From positions 2,733,001-2,797,000 of the forward strand of contig NZ_RJUU01000001.1 in the NCBI RefSeq assembly GCF_003751445.1: a stretch of DNA of 64,000 nt. Direction: 5' to 3'. Source of the DNA: Streptomyces sp. 840.1. GTDB lineage: Bacteria; Actinomycetota; Actinomycetes; Streptomycetales; Streptomycetaceae. The notes beneath the pieces are model-generated. The model did no database searches. It was given only the letters and a program-made list of their open reading frames with translations, and was not told the origin of the DNA. The position numbers were made by a program, and so were the translations under genes. Positions 26,287 through 35,468 of this stretch are shown piece after piece (within the stretch, counting starts at the first letter, position 1; the number at the start of each line of letters is the position of its first letter).

Positions 26287-26417
26287 GGTTCCCCATTGTG
26301 GCGCGTGTTTTGTGAAGGACATGTTGCTGGAATACAACGGCTTCCGTGATTGTCAGTGGTCGAGGATAGGCTCGCCGGACATCAGTACGAGTGGGCGATC
26401 GGGAGGTGGGGGACAAG
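26287..26417. promoter_or_regulatory. divergent promoter region of the osmoprotectant transporter
   Basis: 131 bases between the ATPase start (minus) and the first permease start (plus). Relatively AT-rich for this genome around 26300-26355. Both transcripts of the transporter must begin here, but no single -35/-10 pair stands out. Confidence 0.4.
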
Positions 26418-27131
26418 ATGGCCGCACAGAACTGCCTGGTGACGAACGACTGGATCTGCGGGGAGTATCTCCGTTCCCGCAGCCAGGAGTTGACCGATGC
26501 CACGGTCCAGCACATCTGGATCACCGCGGTCTCGGTGGCGATCGGCGTCGCCGTCGCATTCCCGCTGGCACTGCTCGCCCGCCGCAGCCGGCGCTTCGCC
26601 GGACCGGTGCTCGGGCTGACCACGGTGCTCTACACCGTGCCGTCGCTCGCGATGTTCTCGCTGCTGCTGCCCCTATTCGGACTCTCCGCGGCCCTGGTCG
26701 TCACCGGGCTGGTGCTGTATTCGCTGACCATCCTCGTACGCAACATCCTGGCGGGCCTGGAAGCGGTCCCCGAGGAGGCGAAGGAGGCCGCGCTCGGCAT
26801 GGGCTATGGGCCCGCCCGGCTCCTGTGGGAAGTGGAGCTGCCGCTCGCGATGCCCGCGCTGATGGCCGGAATACGGATTGCCACGGTCTCCACGATCGCG
26901 CTGACGACCATCGGTTCGATCGTCGGCCGGGGCGGTCTGGGCAACCTCATCGACGACGCCCTGCCGAGCTTCTTCAAGGCCCAGGTGCTGGCCGCCTCGG
27001 TGCTCTGCGTACTGCTCGCGGTCGTCGCGGACCTGCTGCTGCTCGGCGTGCAGCGGCTGCTGACCCCGTGGACGCGCATATCGGGAAACCACGACGCCGT
27101 GGACACGGCCGTCACGGCGAAGGCGGTCTGA
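26418..27131 (+). CDS. osmoprotectant ABC transporter permease 1
   Basis: Protein of 237 residues, about five membrane segments. The EAA loop reads VPEEAKEAALGMGYGPARLLWEVELPLAMPALMAGI, and the TTIGSIVGRGGLGNLI segment is typical of ProW/OpuCB permeases. ATG 26418 follows the purine run 26401-26412. The next permease starts 4 bases after the stop. Works with the ATPase encoded divergently. Confidence 0.92.
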   Translation: MAAQNCLVTNDWICGEYLRSRSQELTDATVQHIWITAVSVAIGVAVAFPLALLARRSRRFAGPVLGLTTVLYTVPSLAMFSLLLPLFGLSAALVVTGLVLYSLTILVRNILAGLEAVPEEAKEAALGMGYGPARLLWEVELPLAMPALMAGIRIATVSTIALTTIGSIVGRGGLGNLIDDALPSFFKAQVLAASVLCVLLAVVADLLLLGVQRLLTPWTRISGNHDAVDTAVTAKAV

Positions 27132-27135
27132 CCCC

Positions 27136-27810
27136 ATGGGAGTTCTCGGCGAGGCCTGGACCTGGCTCACCACCGGCGCCAACTGGTCGGGGGAGAGCGG
27201 GGTGAGCCACCGGCTCGGTGAGCATCTGTACGTCAGCGGCGTGGCGCTCCTCCTGGCCTGCGCCATAGCGCTGCCCGTCGCGCTCTTCCTGGGGCACATC
27301 GGCAGGGGCGGCGCGCTGGCCGTCAACATCTCCAACGTGGGGCGGGCGGTCCCGGTCTTCGCGGTGCTGGCCCTCTTCATGGTCTCGCCGCTGCGCAACA
27401 GCGGATACGTGCCGACGGTCATCGCCCTGGTGCTGTTCGCCGTGCCGCCGCTGCTGACCAACGCCTACGTCGGGATGACCGGCGTCGACCGCTCGGTGAC
27501 GGAGGCCGCGCGCGGGATGGGCATGTCGGGCGGCCAGCTCTTCCTCCGGGTCGAGCTCCCGCTGGCCTATCCGATGATCATGACCGGGCTGCGTTCGGCC
27601 GCGGTCCAGGTGGTGGCCACGGCGACGATCGCCGCGATGGTCGGCCAGGGCGGTCTCGGGCGGATCATCACCGCCGGTTTCAACACGTACAACACCCCGC
27701 AGGTGGTCGCGGGGGCTCTGCTGGTCGCCGTGCTCGCCCTGCTGGTGGAGACGGTGCTGGTCGCCCTCGACCGGCTGCTGTCACCGCTGCGCCGCCGCCG
27801 GACGGCGTGA
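27136..27810 (+). CDS. osmoprotectant ABC transporter permease 2
   Basis: Protein of 224 residues, again a ProW/OpuCD-like permease with EAARGMGMSGGQLFLRVELPLAYPMIMTGLR as its coupling loop and ATIAAMVGQGGLGRII behind it. Paralogous to the preceding permease, so the channel is a heterodimer. ATG 27136, 4 bases after the previous stop. Followed after 68 bases by the binding-protein gene. Confidence 0.92.
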   Translation: MGVLGEAWTWLTTGANWSGESGVSHRLGEHLYVSGVALLLACAIALPVALFLGHIGRGGALAVNISNVGRAVPVFAVLALFMVSPLRNSGYVPTVIALVLFAVPPLLTNAYVGMTGVDRSVTEAARGMGMSGGQLFLRVELPLAYPMIMTGLRSAAVQVVATATIAAMVGQGGLGRIITAGFNTYNTPQVVAGALLVAVLALLVETVLVALDRLLSPLRRRRTA

Positions 27811-27878
27811 GCCGCCCCCTCTTTCGTCACCCTCATCGCATATCGCATATGGCCCTGTTGCCGTGGACGGAGAACAAC

Positions 27879-28856
27879 ATGAGCAAGACCTCGCGCATAG
27901 CCGGCGCGGCCATCGGCATCGCCCTGCTGGCGGGCTCGCTCGCCGCCTGCGGCGGTGACAGCCTGGAGAAGGACAAGAGCGGACCGGCCGACGGCGGCGG
28001 CTCCGGGAAGAAGGGCTCCCTCGTCGTCGGGGCCGCCGCCTTCACCGAGTCCAAGGTGCTCGCGGAGCTGTACGCGCAGATCCTGGCCGACGCCGGATAC
28101 AGCACCTCGGTCACCACGGTGAAGAACCGCGAACTGTACGAACCCTCCCTGGAGAAGGGCGAGATCGACGTCGTACCCGAATACGCGGCGACGATCACCG
28201 AATTCCTCAACGCCAAGGTGAACGGGGCGAAGGCGGCCGAGGAGAAGCCGCTCGCGTCGGGCGACACGGCGGCCACCGTCACGGCCCTGGAGAAGCTCGC
28301 CACTCCGCGCGGACTGAAGGTCCTGCCGCCCGGCAAGGCGGTCGACCAGAACGCCTTCGCGGTCACCAAGGAATTCGCCGCGAAGAACAAGCTGAAGACC
28401 CTTTCGGATCTCGGCGCCTCCAAGGTCAAGGTGAAGATCGCGGCGGGTGACGAGTGCGAGGTGCGGGCGTTCTGCGCACCCGGACTGAAGAAGACGTACG
28501 GCATCGACGTGACCGGCATCGACCCCAAGGGAGTGGGCACCCCGCAGTCCAAGCAGGCCGTCAAGGACGGCAAGGACCAGCTGGTCCTGTCCACCACCAC
28601 GGACGCGGTGCTGGACAGCTACGGCCTGGTTTTCCTGGAGGACGACAAGAAGCTGCAGAACGCGGACAACGTTCTGCCGGTCGTCAATGCCAAGGACGCC
28701 GGCGGCGACGACATCGCGGCGGCACTCGGCAAGCTCACCGACGCACTCACCACCGAGGACCTCGCGGAACTGAACCGCAAGGTCGACGCCGAGCGCGCCA
28801 AGCCCGAGGACGCGGCGAAGGAATACCTTCAGTCCAAAGGTCTGATCAAGAAGTAG
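27879..28856 (+). CDS. osmoprotectant-binding lipoprotein
   Basis: Protein of 325 residues with a lipoprotein signal ending LAAC at Cys24, a Gly/Ser linker, then an OpuAC-type periplasmic-binding fold (GSLVVGAAAFTESKVLAEL, YEPSLEKGEIDVVPEYAATI, DAVLDSYGLVFLEDDKK). It captures a quaternary amine outside the cell for the two permeases. ATG 27879 with GGAG (27869-27872) 6 bases upstream. A hairpin at 28879-28925 probably ends the operon. Confidence 0.93.
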   Translation: MSKTSRIAGAAIGIALLAGSLAACGGDSLEKDKSGPADGGGSGKKGSLVVGAAAFTESKVLAELYAQILADAGYSTSVTTVKNRELYEPSLEKGEIDVVPEYAATITEFLNAKVNGAKAAEEKPLASGDTAATVTALEKLATPRGLKVLPPGKAVDQNAFAVTKEFAAKNKLKTLSDLGASKVKVKIAAGDECEVRAFCAPGLKKTYGIDVTGIDPKGVGTPQSKQAVKDGKDQLVLSTTTDAVLDSYGLVFLEDDKKLQNADNVLPVVNAKDAGGDDIAAALGKLTDALTTEDLAELNRKVDAERAKPEDAAKEYLQSKGLIKK

Positions 28857-28878
28857 ACGAGGCACGGGAGGGTGTTTC

Positions 28879-28925
28879 GGGGGCCGTCAGGTAACCGGCG
28901 GGGAACAGATTGCCGGGCGGCCCCC
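28879..28925 (+). terminator. candidate terminator after the osmoprotectant operon
   Basis: GGGGGCCG (28879-28886) pairs with CGGCCCCC (28918-28925); the 31-base interior includes a further CCGGC/GCCGG pairing. It lies 22 bases after the stop codon. Confidence 0.55.
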
Positions 28926-28958
28926 CAAGCAGGCCGGACGCACGGTAAATTTCAGGCC

Positions 28959-29990
28959 ATGCCACGTGGACGCCATCGCCATTCGCCACCTCTGCACAGA
29001 ATCCTTCCGCCTTCGGTCGTGGCCGGGGCCTCGGTTCTCTGTGCCGCGGGAGCCTGGCTGCTCGCCGAGCCCCTGGTCCTGCGCGCGCTGGTCGCCGCCG
29101 CGGCGGCCGCCGCCCTCACCGGCGCGTATCTGATGCGCAGCTGGGACCGGGAGGCGGGCCGTCGCGTCGCGGAGCTGACGCGCGCCCGCGCGGGCGACGA
29201 GTGGCGGGCCGAGGAACGCATCGCGGAGATCGAGGCCGATCTGGACGAGTCGCGCGAGCTGCGCGCCCGGCTGGAGACGAAGCTGCGCCGCAAGCGCGTC
29301 GAGCTCGCCGGGCTCCGGGGCGAGCACGCGGCGCTGCTGCGGCGCTACGCCAACGCCGAAACCGAGCGCGCCAGCGTGCTGGAGAGCCGCCGGCAGCTCG
29401 CCCTGGAGGCGGCCGCCCCGCCCCGCGAACTGCCCGCCGCGCGCAGCACCCCGACCCCGGCCGGATACCTGCGCGCCGCCCAGGCGCTGGAGGACCTCTC
29501 GCGCAACGGCGCGCTCCAGGAGGCGCGGCGCACCGCCGAGCAGGCCAGGAAGCGCGATCTCGCGGAGCGCGCCCGGGAGGCGCAGGAGCAGCAGGGCAGG
29601 CACGCGGCGGCCGCGCACACCGGCGCCCCGACGGGCGACGGGCAGCACCGCCGCCCCGCCCCCGCCCTGCCCGCCCCGCCCCGGCCGGCCCAGCAGGCAC
29701 TGCCCGCCCAGCGCGCCGTCCCCGCCGCCGGCGCGGTCGTCCCGTACGCCGCGGCCCGCCGCCACCTGGTGCCGCAGGGCAGCTTCGACTTCTTCGGTAC
29801 GCAGAAGGCGCACGCCGCGATCGAGTCCGTGCAGAACGAGGACCTCGCCGACGTGGTGGGCGAGGAGGCCCTCGCCGCGCACCGCACCGGAGCGGCCGAG
29901 AACCGGGCCGTCGGCAAGGTCATCGACCTGACCGCGCACGACGAGACCGAGCAGCTGGACGTCGCGGAGCTGCGCAGCGCGATCTCCTAG
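28959..29990 (+). CDS. conserved membrane coiled-coil protein, function unknown
   Basis: Protein of 343 residues. Two membrane segments (about 18-38 and 42-60) are followed by a charged heptad-rich region (about 65-150, EERIAEIEADLDESRELRARLETK), a long Ala/Pro-rich stretch and a conserved-looking C-terminus (GSFDFFGTQ, EDLADVVGEEALAAH, VGKVIDLTAHDETEQLDVAELR). No enzyme motif is visible. The coiled coil suggests a structural or scaffold role at the membrane. Probably leaderless: TAAATT (28946-28951) ends 7 bases before ATG 28959. Confidence 0.8.
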   Translation: MPRGRHRHSPPLHRILPPSVVAGASVLCAAGAWLLAEPLVLRALVAAAAAAALTGAYLMRSWDREAGRRVAELTRARAGDEWRAEERIAEIEADLDESRELRARLETKLRRKRVELAGLRGEHAALLRRYANAETERASVLESRRQLALEAAAPPRELPAARSTPTPAGYLRAAQALEDLSRNGALQEARRTAEQARKRDLAERAREAQEQQGRHAAAAHTGAPTGDGQHRRPAPALPAPPRPAQQALPAQRAVPAAGAVVPYAAARRHLVPQGSFDFFGTQKAHAAIESVQNEDLADVVGEEALAAHRTGAAENRAVGKVIDLTAHDETEQLDVAELRSAIS

Positions 29991-30010
29991 GACAGGCCCT
30001 GGGGCCTGTC
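29991..30010. terminator. short terminator hairpin
   Basis: GACAGGCCC and GGGCCTGTC pair perfectly around a 2-base centre, directly after the stop codon of the coiled-coil gene and 25 bases before the nuoD2 stop on the other strand. Confidence 0.7.
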
Positions 30011-30034
30011 TTCAACTGCCGTCTGCCGGGCGGG

Positions 30035-31177
30035 CTACTTGTCGATGTCCCCGACGACGAAGAACAGCGAGCCCAGGATCGCCACCATGTCCGCGACCAG
30101 GGTGCCCGGCAGCAGCTCGGTGAGCGCCTGGATGTTGTTGAACGACGCCGAGCGGAGCTTGAGCCGGTACGGGGTCTTCTCGCCCTTGGACACCAGGTAG
30201 TAGCCGTTGACGCCCAGCGGGTTCTCAGTCCAGGCGTAGGTGTGGCCCTCGGGCGCCTTGAGCACCTTGGGCAGCCGCTGGTTGATCGGGCCGGGCGCCA
30301 GGTCCGCCATCCGGTCCAGGCAGGCGTCCGCGAGGTCCAGGGCGTTGTGCGTCTGGTCCAGCAGGCATTCGAACCGGGCCAGGCAGTCGCCCTCGTCGCG
30401 CGTGACGACCTTCAGGGTGTCCTGGAGCTCCCCGTAGGCGAGGTAGGGCTCGTCGCGCCGCAGATCGAAGTCGACGCCCGAGGCGCGGGCGATCGGCCCG
30501 GACACCCCGTACGCGTGCACGGCCCCGGCCGACAGCACGCCCACCCCGCGGGTGCGGCCCCGGAAGATCTCGTTGCCGAGCACCAGCTTGTCGTAGACGT
30601 CCATCCGGGACCTGACCGAGGCGACGGCGTCCCGGGCCCGGCCGAGCCAGCCCGCCGGGAGGTCCTCCTTGAGGCCGCCGACCCGGTTGAACATGTAGTG
30701 CATCCGGCCGCCGGAGACCTCCTCCATCACGGCCTGCAGCTCCTCGCGCTCCCGGAACGCGTAGAACACCGGGGTGATCCCGCCGAGTTCCAGCGGGTAG
30801 GAGCCGAGGAACATCAGGTGGTTGAGCACCCGGTTCAGCTCGGCCAGCAGGGTGCGGGTCCAGACCGCGCGCTCCGGGACCTCCATGCCGAGCATCCGCT
30901 CGACGGCCATCACGACACCCAGCTCGTTGGAGAACGCCGACAGCCAGTCGTGGCGGTTGGCGAGCATCACGATCTGCCGGTAGTCGCGGGCCTCGAAGAG
31001 CTTCTCCGCGCCCCGGTGCATATAGCCGATGACGGGTTCGGCGTGCTGGATGCGTTCGCCGTCCAGGACGATCCGCAGTCGGAGCACGCCGTGTGTCGAG
31101 GGGTGCTGCGGGCCGATGTTGAGCACCATGTCGGTGCTTTCCGCCGCGCCGCCGATGCCGACCGTGGTCTCCGTCAT
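30035..31177 (-). CDS. nuoD2: orphan NADH-quinone oxidoreductase subunit D-like protein
   Basis: Protein of 380 residues homologous to the 49-kDa/NuoD subunit of complex [14 protein letters not shown] and [11 protein letters not shown] are the conserved N-terminal motifs of the quinone-binding subunit; [19 protein letters not shown] and [10 protein letters not shown] follow. No other nuo gene is in the window, so this is the stand-alone second copy seen in Streptomyces. Whether it enters a complex I variant is unknown. ATG 31177, with TACTGT (31183-31188) 5 bases upstream. It lies 20 bases after the MidA-type methyltransferase gene. Confidence 0.92.
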   Translation of the reverse strand: MTETTVGIGGAAESTDMVLNIGPQHPSTHGVLRLRIVLDGERIQHAEPVIGYMHRGAEKLFEARDYRQIVMLANRHDWLSAFSNELGVVMAVERMLGMEVPERAVWTRTLLAELNRVLNHLMFLGSYPLELGGITPVFYAFREREELQAVMEEVSGGRMHYMFNRVGGLKEDLPAGWLGRARDAVASVRSRMDVYDKLVLGNEIFRGRTRGVGVLSAGAVHAYGVSGPIARASGVDFDLRRDEPYLAYGELQDTLKVVTRDEGDCLARFECLLDQTHNALDLADACLDRMADLAPGPINQRLPKVLKAPEGHTYAWTENPLGVNGYYLVSKGEKTPYRLKLRSASFNNIQALTELLPGTLVADMVAILGSLFFVVGDIDK

Positions 31178-31197
31178 GGGGGACAGTATTGCCTGAC

Positions 31198-32217
31198 TCA
31201 GGCCCCTGCGGCGATGGAGGAGCGGGGGTCCGGGGGCAGCGTGCCCGGGGCCACGCGTTGCGTCAGCCAGCCGAAGTCGCCCAGGCCGCCCCGCGCGGTC
31301 AGCTCCGCCGCCTCACCCGCCCCGGCCAGCGCCCGTACGTATCCGGCCGGGTCGCCCGACGCCAGGGACAGCGGCGGGCGCTCCCCGCTGATGCCCAGCC
31401 CGTGCAGCGCCTCGCGCTGGGTGCCGAGCTCCGCGGCCGGGCCGCCCGCCGCCGCGCACGCGTCCAGCGCCACGTGCGAGGTGAGGTCGCAGCTGCCGTC
31501 CGGCACGGGCCGCACCTCGCGCCCCGCCCGGAAGCCGGTCAGCGTGCCGAAGAGCGGCCGGGCCTCCCGTACGTGCGTGTAGTCCACCGCCACCGCGAGC
31601 CCGGCGGACAGCGTGGCCACCGCACGCGCCCACGCCTCGTCGCGCGGGCGGCCGATCTCCGCCCGGCTGCCCGGCCCGGCCGGCGGCCACCAGCGCTCCA
31701 GCCACCGGGCGTCGGCCCCGCTCACCGGTTCGCCCAGCCGCTCCGCGCCGTCCGAGGTCCGCACCTGGACGTAGCGGCGTACGCCGTCCTGATCCGTCTC
31801 GGCGACCGGCGTCGGCACGTTGTCCAGCCACTCGTTGGCGAACAGCAGCCCGCGCACGCCCTGCGGCGGCTCCGCGCACCACTGCACGCGGGGGTCCAGA
31901 CCTGCGGGGCGCGCGGCCAGCTCCACGGCGTACGCCCGTACCGAGAGACCGCCGCCGCCCTGCGCCGGCAGCGCCGCGAGCACCCCCGTCAACAGCTCTC
32001 CGCGCCCCGCCCCCAGATCCACCAGGTCCACCGGACCGGTCCCGAGCCCGTCCGCCGTCCTGACCAACAGCCGGGCCACGGCCGTCGCGAACAGCGCGGA
32101 GGCGTGCACCGAGGTACGGAAATGACCCGCCGGCCCCTCGGGGCTCCGGTAGAACCCCTCGTTCCCGTACAAAGCGGCCTCGGCCGCCTCCTGCCAACCG
32201 CGCCAGTCATCCGTCAC
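31198..32217 (-). CDS. MidA/DUF185-type SAM-dependent methyltransferase
   Basis: Protein of 339 residues. [44 protein letters not shown] (SAM-binding motif I) and [18 protein letters not shown] match the DUF185/MidA family, whose mitochondrial member NDUFAF7 dimethylates an arginine of the complex I 49-kDa subunit. Here the next gene on the transcript, 20 bases on, encodes exactly that subunit type. GTG 32217 is used; a GGTGGAG element lies farther upstream than usual. Divergent from the sensor kinase gene. Confidence 0.85.
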   Translation of the reverse strand: MTDDWRGWQEAAEAALYGNEGFYRSPEGPAGHFRTSVHASALFATAVARLLVRTADGLGTGPVDLVDLGAGRGELLTGVLAALPAQGGGGLSVRAYAVELAARPAGLDPRVQWCAEPPQGVRGLLFANEWLDNVPTPVAETDQDGVRRYVQVRTSDGAERLGEPVSGADARWLERWWPPAGPGSRAEIGRPRDEAWARAVATLSAGLAVAVDYTHVREARPLFGTLTGFRAGREVRPVPDGSCDLTSHVALDACAAAGGPAAELGTQREALHGLGISGERPPLSLASGDPAGYVRALAGAGEAAELTARGGLGDFGWLTQRVAPGTLPPDPRSSIAAGA

Positions 32218-32313
32218 ATATCCAAGTCTCCACCTTGGGGAGTACGGTCTGCGGACCCGGATCGGCCCTTTGGCTGACCCACACACCTGTCGGCTGTCCC
32301 TACGCTGGGTCAC

Positions 32314-33519
32314 GTGCAGCGCCTCTACGATTTCATCCGCAGACACCCGACGGGCGTCGACAGCTTCTGGGCTGTCTTCCTCCTCGGGATCTCCGGCATG
32401 ACCATTGTGGTGGGCGGTGCCGGGCGCGGAGGCGGTGAGCGCTTCGCCGTGGTGCCGGTCGTCATCGGTCTGAGCATCGTCGTCGCACTGCGCCGCCGCG
32501 CGCCCGAGAAGATGCTGCTGCTCGCGATCGCCATGGGCGTCGTCCAGCTGGTCTTCGGGGTCAGACCGACCACGGCGAACTTCGCGATGCTGGTGATCAC
32601 GTTCACCGTGGCCACGGTCGGCGAGCGCTGGGCCTCCCGGCTCGCCCTGACCTGCAGTCTGTGCGCGGCGGGCCTCTCCCAGCTCCGCTGGCCCAACCAG
32701 GACCCGGGCAGCTGGGCGCAGAAGCTGTTCATCGTCGTCGTGATGACGGTGCCCTTCGTGCTGGCCTGGGTGCTGGGCGACTCGATGCGGACCAGGCGGG
32801 CCTACTTCGACCAGCTGGAGGAGCGCGCCGCCCGGCTGGAGCGGGAGCGCGAGGCGCAGTCGAAGGTCGCGGTGGCCGCCGAGCGGGCCCGTATCGCCCG
32901 TGAGCTCCACGACGTCGTCGCGCACAACGTCTCGGTGATGGTGGTGCAGGCCGACGGCGCCGCCTATGTGATGGACGCGGCACCCGACCAGGCCCGGCAG
33001 GCGCTGGAGACGATCTCCAGCACCGGCCGGCAGGCTCTCGCGGAGATGCGCCGGCTGCTCGGTGTGCTGCGCACCGGCGACGTGCCGGAGAGCGGTGAGT
33101 ACGTCCCGCAGCCCGACGTCGAGCAGATCGAGGAGCTGGTCGACCAGGTCGTCCAGTCCGGTCTGGCCGTCGACTTCAAGATCGAGGGCACCCCGCGCCC
33201 GCTGCCCAGCGGTGTCGAGCTGACCGCGTACCGCATCGTGCAGGAGGCGCTGACCAACACCCGCAAGCACGGCGGCCCGAACGCCGGGGCCAGCGTGCGG
33301 CTGGTCTACTTCGACGACGGACTCGGCCTGCTGGTGGAGGACGACGGCCGGGGGGCCGCGCACGAACTGTACGAGGACGGCGGCGCCGACGGTGCGGGCC
33401 ACGGGATGATCGGCATGCGCGAGCGGGTCGGCATGGTCGGCGGCACGCTGGACGCCGGACCGCGCCCCGGCGGCGGATTCCGGATCAGCGCGCTGCTGCC
33501 GCTCAAACCGGCCAGCTGA
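32314..33519 (+). CDS. NarL-type sensor histidine kinase
   Basis: Protein of 401 residues. About five N-terminal membrane segments (to residue 155), a coiled-coil linker, HisKA_3 dimerisation domain with phospho-acceptor His199 in [19 protein letters not shown], and an HATPase domain ([38 protein letters not shown]). No extracellular sensor domain, so it may sense the membrane. Probably leaderless: TACGCT (32301-32306) ends 7 bases before GTG 32314. Paired with the response regulator 59 bases downstream. Confidence 0.93.
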   Translation: MQRLYDFIRRHPTGVDSFWAVFLLGISGMTIVVGGAGRGGGERFAVVPVVIGLSIVVALRRRAPEKMLLLAIAMGVVQLVFGVRPTTANFAMLVITFTVATVGERWASRLALTCSLCAAGLSQLRWPNQDPGSWAQKLFIVVVMTVPFVLAWVLGDSMRTRRAYFDQLEERAARLEREREAQSKVAVAAERARIARELHDVVAHNVSVMVVQADGAAYVMDAAPDQARQALETISSTGRQALAEMRRLLGVLRTGDVPESGEYVPQPDVEQIEELVDQVVQSGLAVDFKIEGTPRPLPSGVELTAYRIVQEALTNTRKHGGPNAGASVRLVYFDDGLGLLVEDDGRGAAHELYEDGGADGAGHGMIGMRERVGMVGGTLDAGPRPGGGFRISALLPLKPAS

Positions 33520-33578
33520 CCCGCTCCGCGCAACCCACGGACGGCCGACCGCAGAACGAAACAGGAGACAGGGACCCC

Positions 33579-34259
33579 ATGGCGATCCGCGTGATGCTCG
33601 TCGACGATCAGATGCTGCTGCGCACCGGCTTCCGGATGGTGCTGGCCGCGCAGCCGGACATGGAGGTCGTCGCCGAGGCCGGCGACGGCATCGAGGCGAT
33701 CGAGAACCTGCGGGCCACCGCGGTCGACGTCGTACTGATGGACGTGCGGATGCCCAGGCTGGACGGCGTCGAGGCGACCCGCCGGATCTGCGCACAGCCG
33801 GACGCGCCCAAGGTCCTCATCCTGACCACGTTCGACCTCGACGAGTACGCGTTCTCCGGGCTGAAGGCCGGGGCCAGCGGCTTCATGCTCAAGGACGTGC
33901 CGCCGGGCGAACTGCTCGCCGCGATCCGTTCCGTGCACAGCGGCGACGCGGTCGTCGCCCCGTCCACCACCCGCCGGCTGCTCGACCGCTTCTCGCCGAT
34001 GCTGCCGAGCGGCAGGGCGGAGCCGCGCCACAAGGACATCGCCAAGCTCACCGAACGGGAGCGCGAGGTGATGCTGCTGGTGGCGCAGGGCCTGTCGAAC
34101 GGCGAGATCGCCGCCCGGCTGGTGCTCTCCGAGGCCACCGTCAAGACGCACGTCGGCCGCATCCTGACCAAGCTGGCCCTGCGCGACCGGGTCCAGGTCG
34201 TCGTCCTCGCCTACGAGACCGGACTGGTGCGGGCGGGCGGCGGTGGCGGCACGGGCTGA
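33579..34259 (+). CDS. LuxR/NarL-type response regulator
   Basis: Protein of 226 residues. Receiver domain with phosphorylatable Asp55 in [13 protein letters not shown] and conserved Lys in [13 protein letters not shown]; LuxR-type HTH at about 155-215 ([22 protein letters not shown]). Partner of the upstream HisKA_3 kinase. Target genes unknown. ATG 33579 follows AGGAGA (33562-33567). Convergent with the ArsR-type gene, 18 bases between stops. Confidence 0.94.
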   Translation: MAIRVMLVDDQMLLRTGFRMVLAAQPDMEVVAEAGDGIEAIENLRATAVDVVLMDVRMPRLDGVEATRRICAQPDAPKVLILTTFDLDEYAFSGLKAGASGFMLKDVPPGELLAAIRSVHSGDAVVAPSTTRRLLDRFSPMLPSGRAEPRHKDIAKLTEREREVMLLVAQGLSNGEIAARLVLSEATVKTHVGRILTKLALRDRVQVVVLAYETGLVRAGGGGGTG

Positions 34260-34277
34260 GCGCCCGGCGCCCGCCGC

Positions 34278-35396
34278 TCAGCGCAGGATGCCTTCGAGGA
34301 AGTCGCTGCCGAGCCGCGCCACGACGGTCAGGTCCAGCTGGTGCAGGACGTACCGGCCGCGGCGCCGGGTCGTGATCAGGCCGGCCTTCTTGAGCACCGT
34401 GAGGTGGCGGGAGACCTCGGGGGAGGTGATGCCGTTGGTGTCCGCCAGCTCGCCCGTCGTGTACGGGGAGCGGGCGATGTTGCGGCACAGCCGCATCCGC
34501 ATCGGGTGGGCCAGCGCCTCCATCCGCAGCTGGAGCAGCTCGACGGAGGCGGGGGACGGCAGCTCGGGCCGGTGCACGGGGTAGTGGATCACCGGGCGCC
34601 AGCCCGGCGCGTGCAGCACCGTCAGATGCGGCCAGCCGAGGCTGGTCGGGATGAGGGTGATCCCGGGGCCGACGGCGGGATCGGTGGCGTCGGTCGAGCC
34701 CTCGGTCAGCTTGTCGATGCCGATCCGGTTCCCGGACGCGTCCAGTGACACCGCGGTGGACACCGCGCCCAGGGCCTCACCGATCCCCTTGTGGCGCAGC
34801 AGATCGGTCTTGTGCCGGGCGTCGGCCACCAGCTGGACCCGCGTCCGCCGCCAGGTGTCCGCGAAGAACGCCTGGTCGCAGTCCTCGAAGAGGCGCCGGA
34901 TCCAGCGGCGTACGGAGGCGGGACCGGCCAGCAGCCGCTGGGCGAACTCCACCTGCTGCGGGCCGCGCGTCGCCGCCATGTCCAGGGCCCGGCCGCGCAT
35001 CCCGGCGTCGACCAGGGGCGAGGGCGCGCCGGTCCCGTACTGGGTGGCGCAGGTGAACTCCAGGGCCGCGGCCACGAAGCGCTCGTCGTCCAGCCGGTCG
35101 AGGATGTCCAGGTCCTCCGCGAGGCCGGCGCCCGTCTTGCCGTCGCCGCCGCGGACCCCCGCGAACGGCATGAAGATGTCCGAGAAGGTGTTCCGCCACA
35201 GGAAGTCCGCCTCGTGCAGCCGGTCCGCCAGGTCCGGCTCCAGCGCCGTCGTGGTGGCCGTCGCCCAGCCGTGCAGCCCCGGGTGGTGCCCCGGCTCGGA
35301 GAGCGCGTGCAGGGCGAGCCCCAGCTCCGCGAGGGGGGAGGTCTCGAAGACGATGCGGTCGGGGTCGAGCCCCGTGATGTCGATGCTCACGCTCAC
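34278..35396 (-). CDS. DUF5937/ArsR-type transcriptional regulator
   Basis: Protein of 372 residues. The first 250 residues form a DUF5937-type domain with no known ligand. The C-terminal 90 residues are an ArsR-like winged helix (ALAHPMRMRLCRNIARSPYTTGELADTNGITSPEVSRHLTVLKKAGLITTRRRG), the reverse of the usual domain order. GTG 35396, with a second in-frame GTG at 35390, and a poor RBS. A perfect 16-base-arm palindrome (35428-35464) lies 32 bases upstream and could be its operator as well as the terminator of the next gene. Confidence 0.8.
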   Translation of the reverse strand: MSVSIDITGLDPDRIVFETSPLAELGLALHALSEPGHHPGLHGWATATTTALEPDLADRLHEADFLWRNTFSDIFMPFAGVRGGDGKTGAGLAEDLDILDRLDDERFVAAALEFTCATQYGTGAPSPLVDAGMRGRALDMAATRGPQQVEFAQRLLAGPASVRRWIRRLFEDCDQAFFADTWRRTRVQLVADARHKTDLLRHKGIGEALGAVSTAVSLDASGNRIGIDKLTEGSTDATDPAVGPGITLIPTSLGWPHLTVLHAPGWRPVIHYPVHRPELPSPASVELLQLRMEALAHPMRMRLCRNIARSPYTTGELADTNGITSPEVSRHLTVLKKAGLITTRRRGRYVLHQLDLTVVARLGSDFLEGILR

Positions 35397-35427
35397 CCGT
35401 CCATGGTGCGGGGTGAGCGGGGCGGGC

Positions 35428-35464
35428 CGGGCCCCGATTGACGGCCGGCGTCAATCGGGGCCCG
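35428..35464. terminator. perfect palindrome: terminator and/or operator
   Basis: Arms of 16 bases, CGGGCCCCGATTGACG and its complement, around GCCGG. It lies 5 bases beyond the stop of the aldolase-like gene, as a terminator would, and 32 bases before the start of the DUF5937/ArsR gene. The ATTGACG/CGTCAAT core resembles winged-helix operators, so a double role is possible. Confidence 0.7.
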
Positions 35465-35468
35465 CGCC

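Noticed and set aside
29991..30034. Similarity of the nuoD2 terminator region to the 18745 hairpin (both contain a CGTCTGCC run)
   Set aside because: Only a short GC-rich stretch is shared. The diagnostic GGCGTGTTTGAAAGT arms are absent.
32218..33795. Upstream extension of the methyltransferase frame over the kinase gene
   Set aside because: Antisense to a well-supported histidine kinase. Family alignment starts at MTDDWRGWQ.
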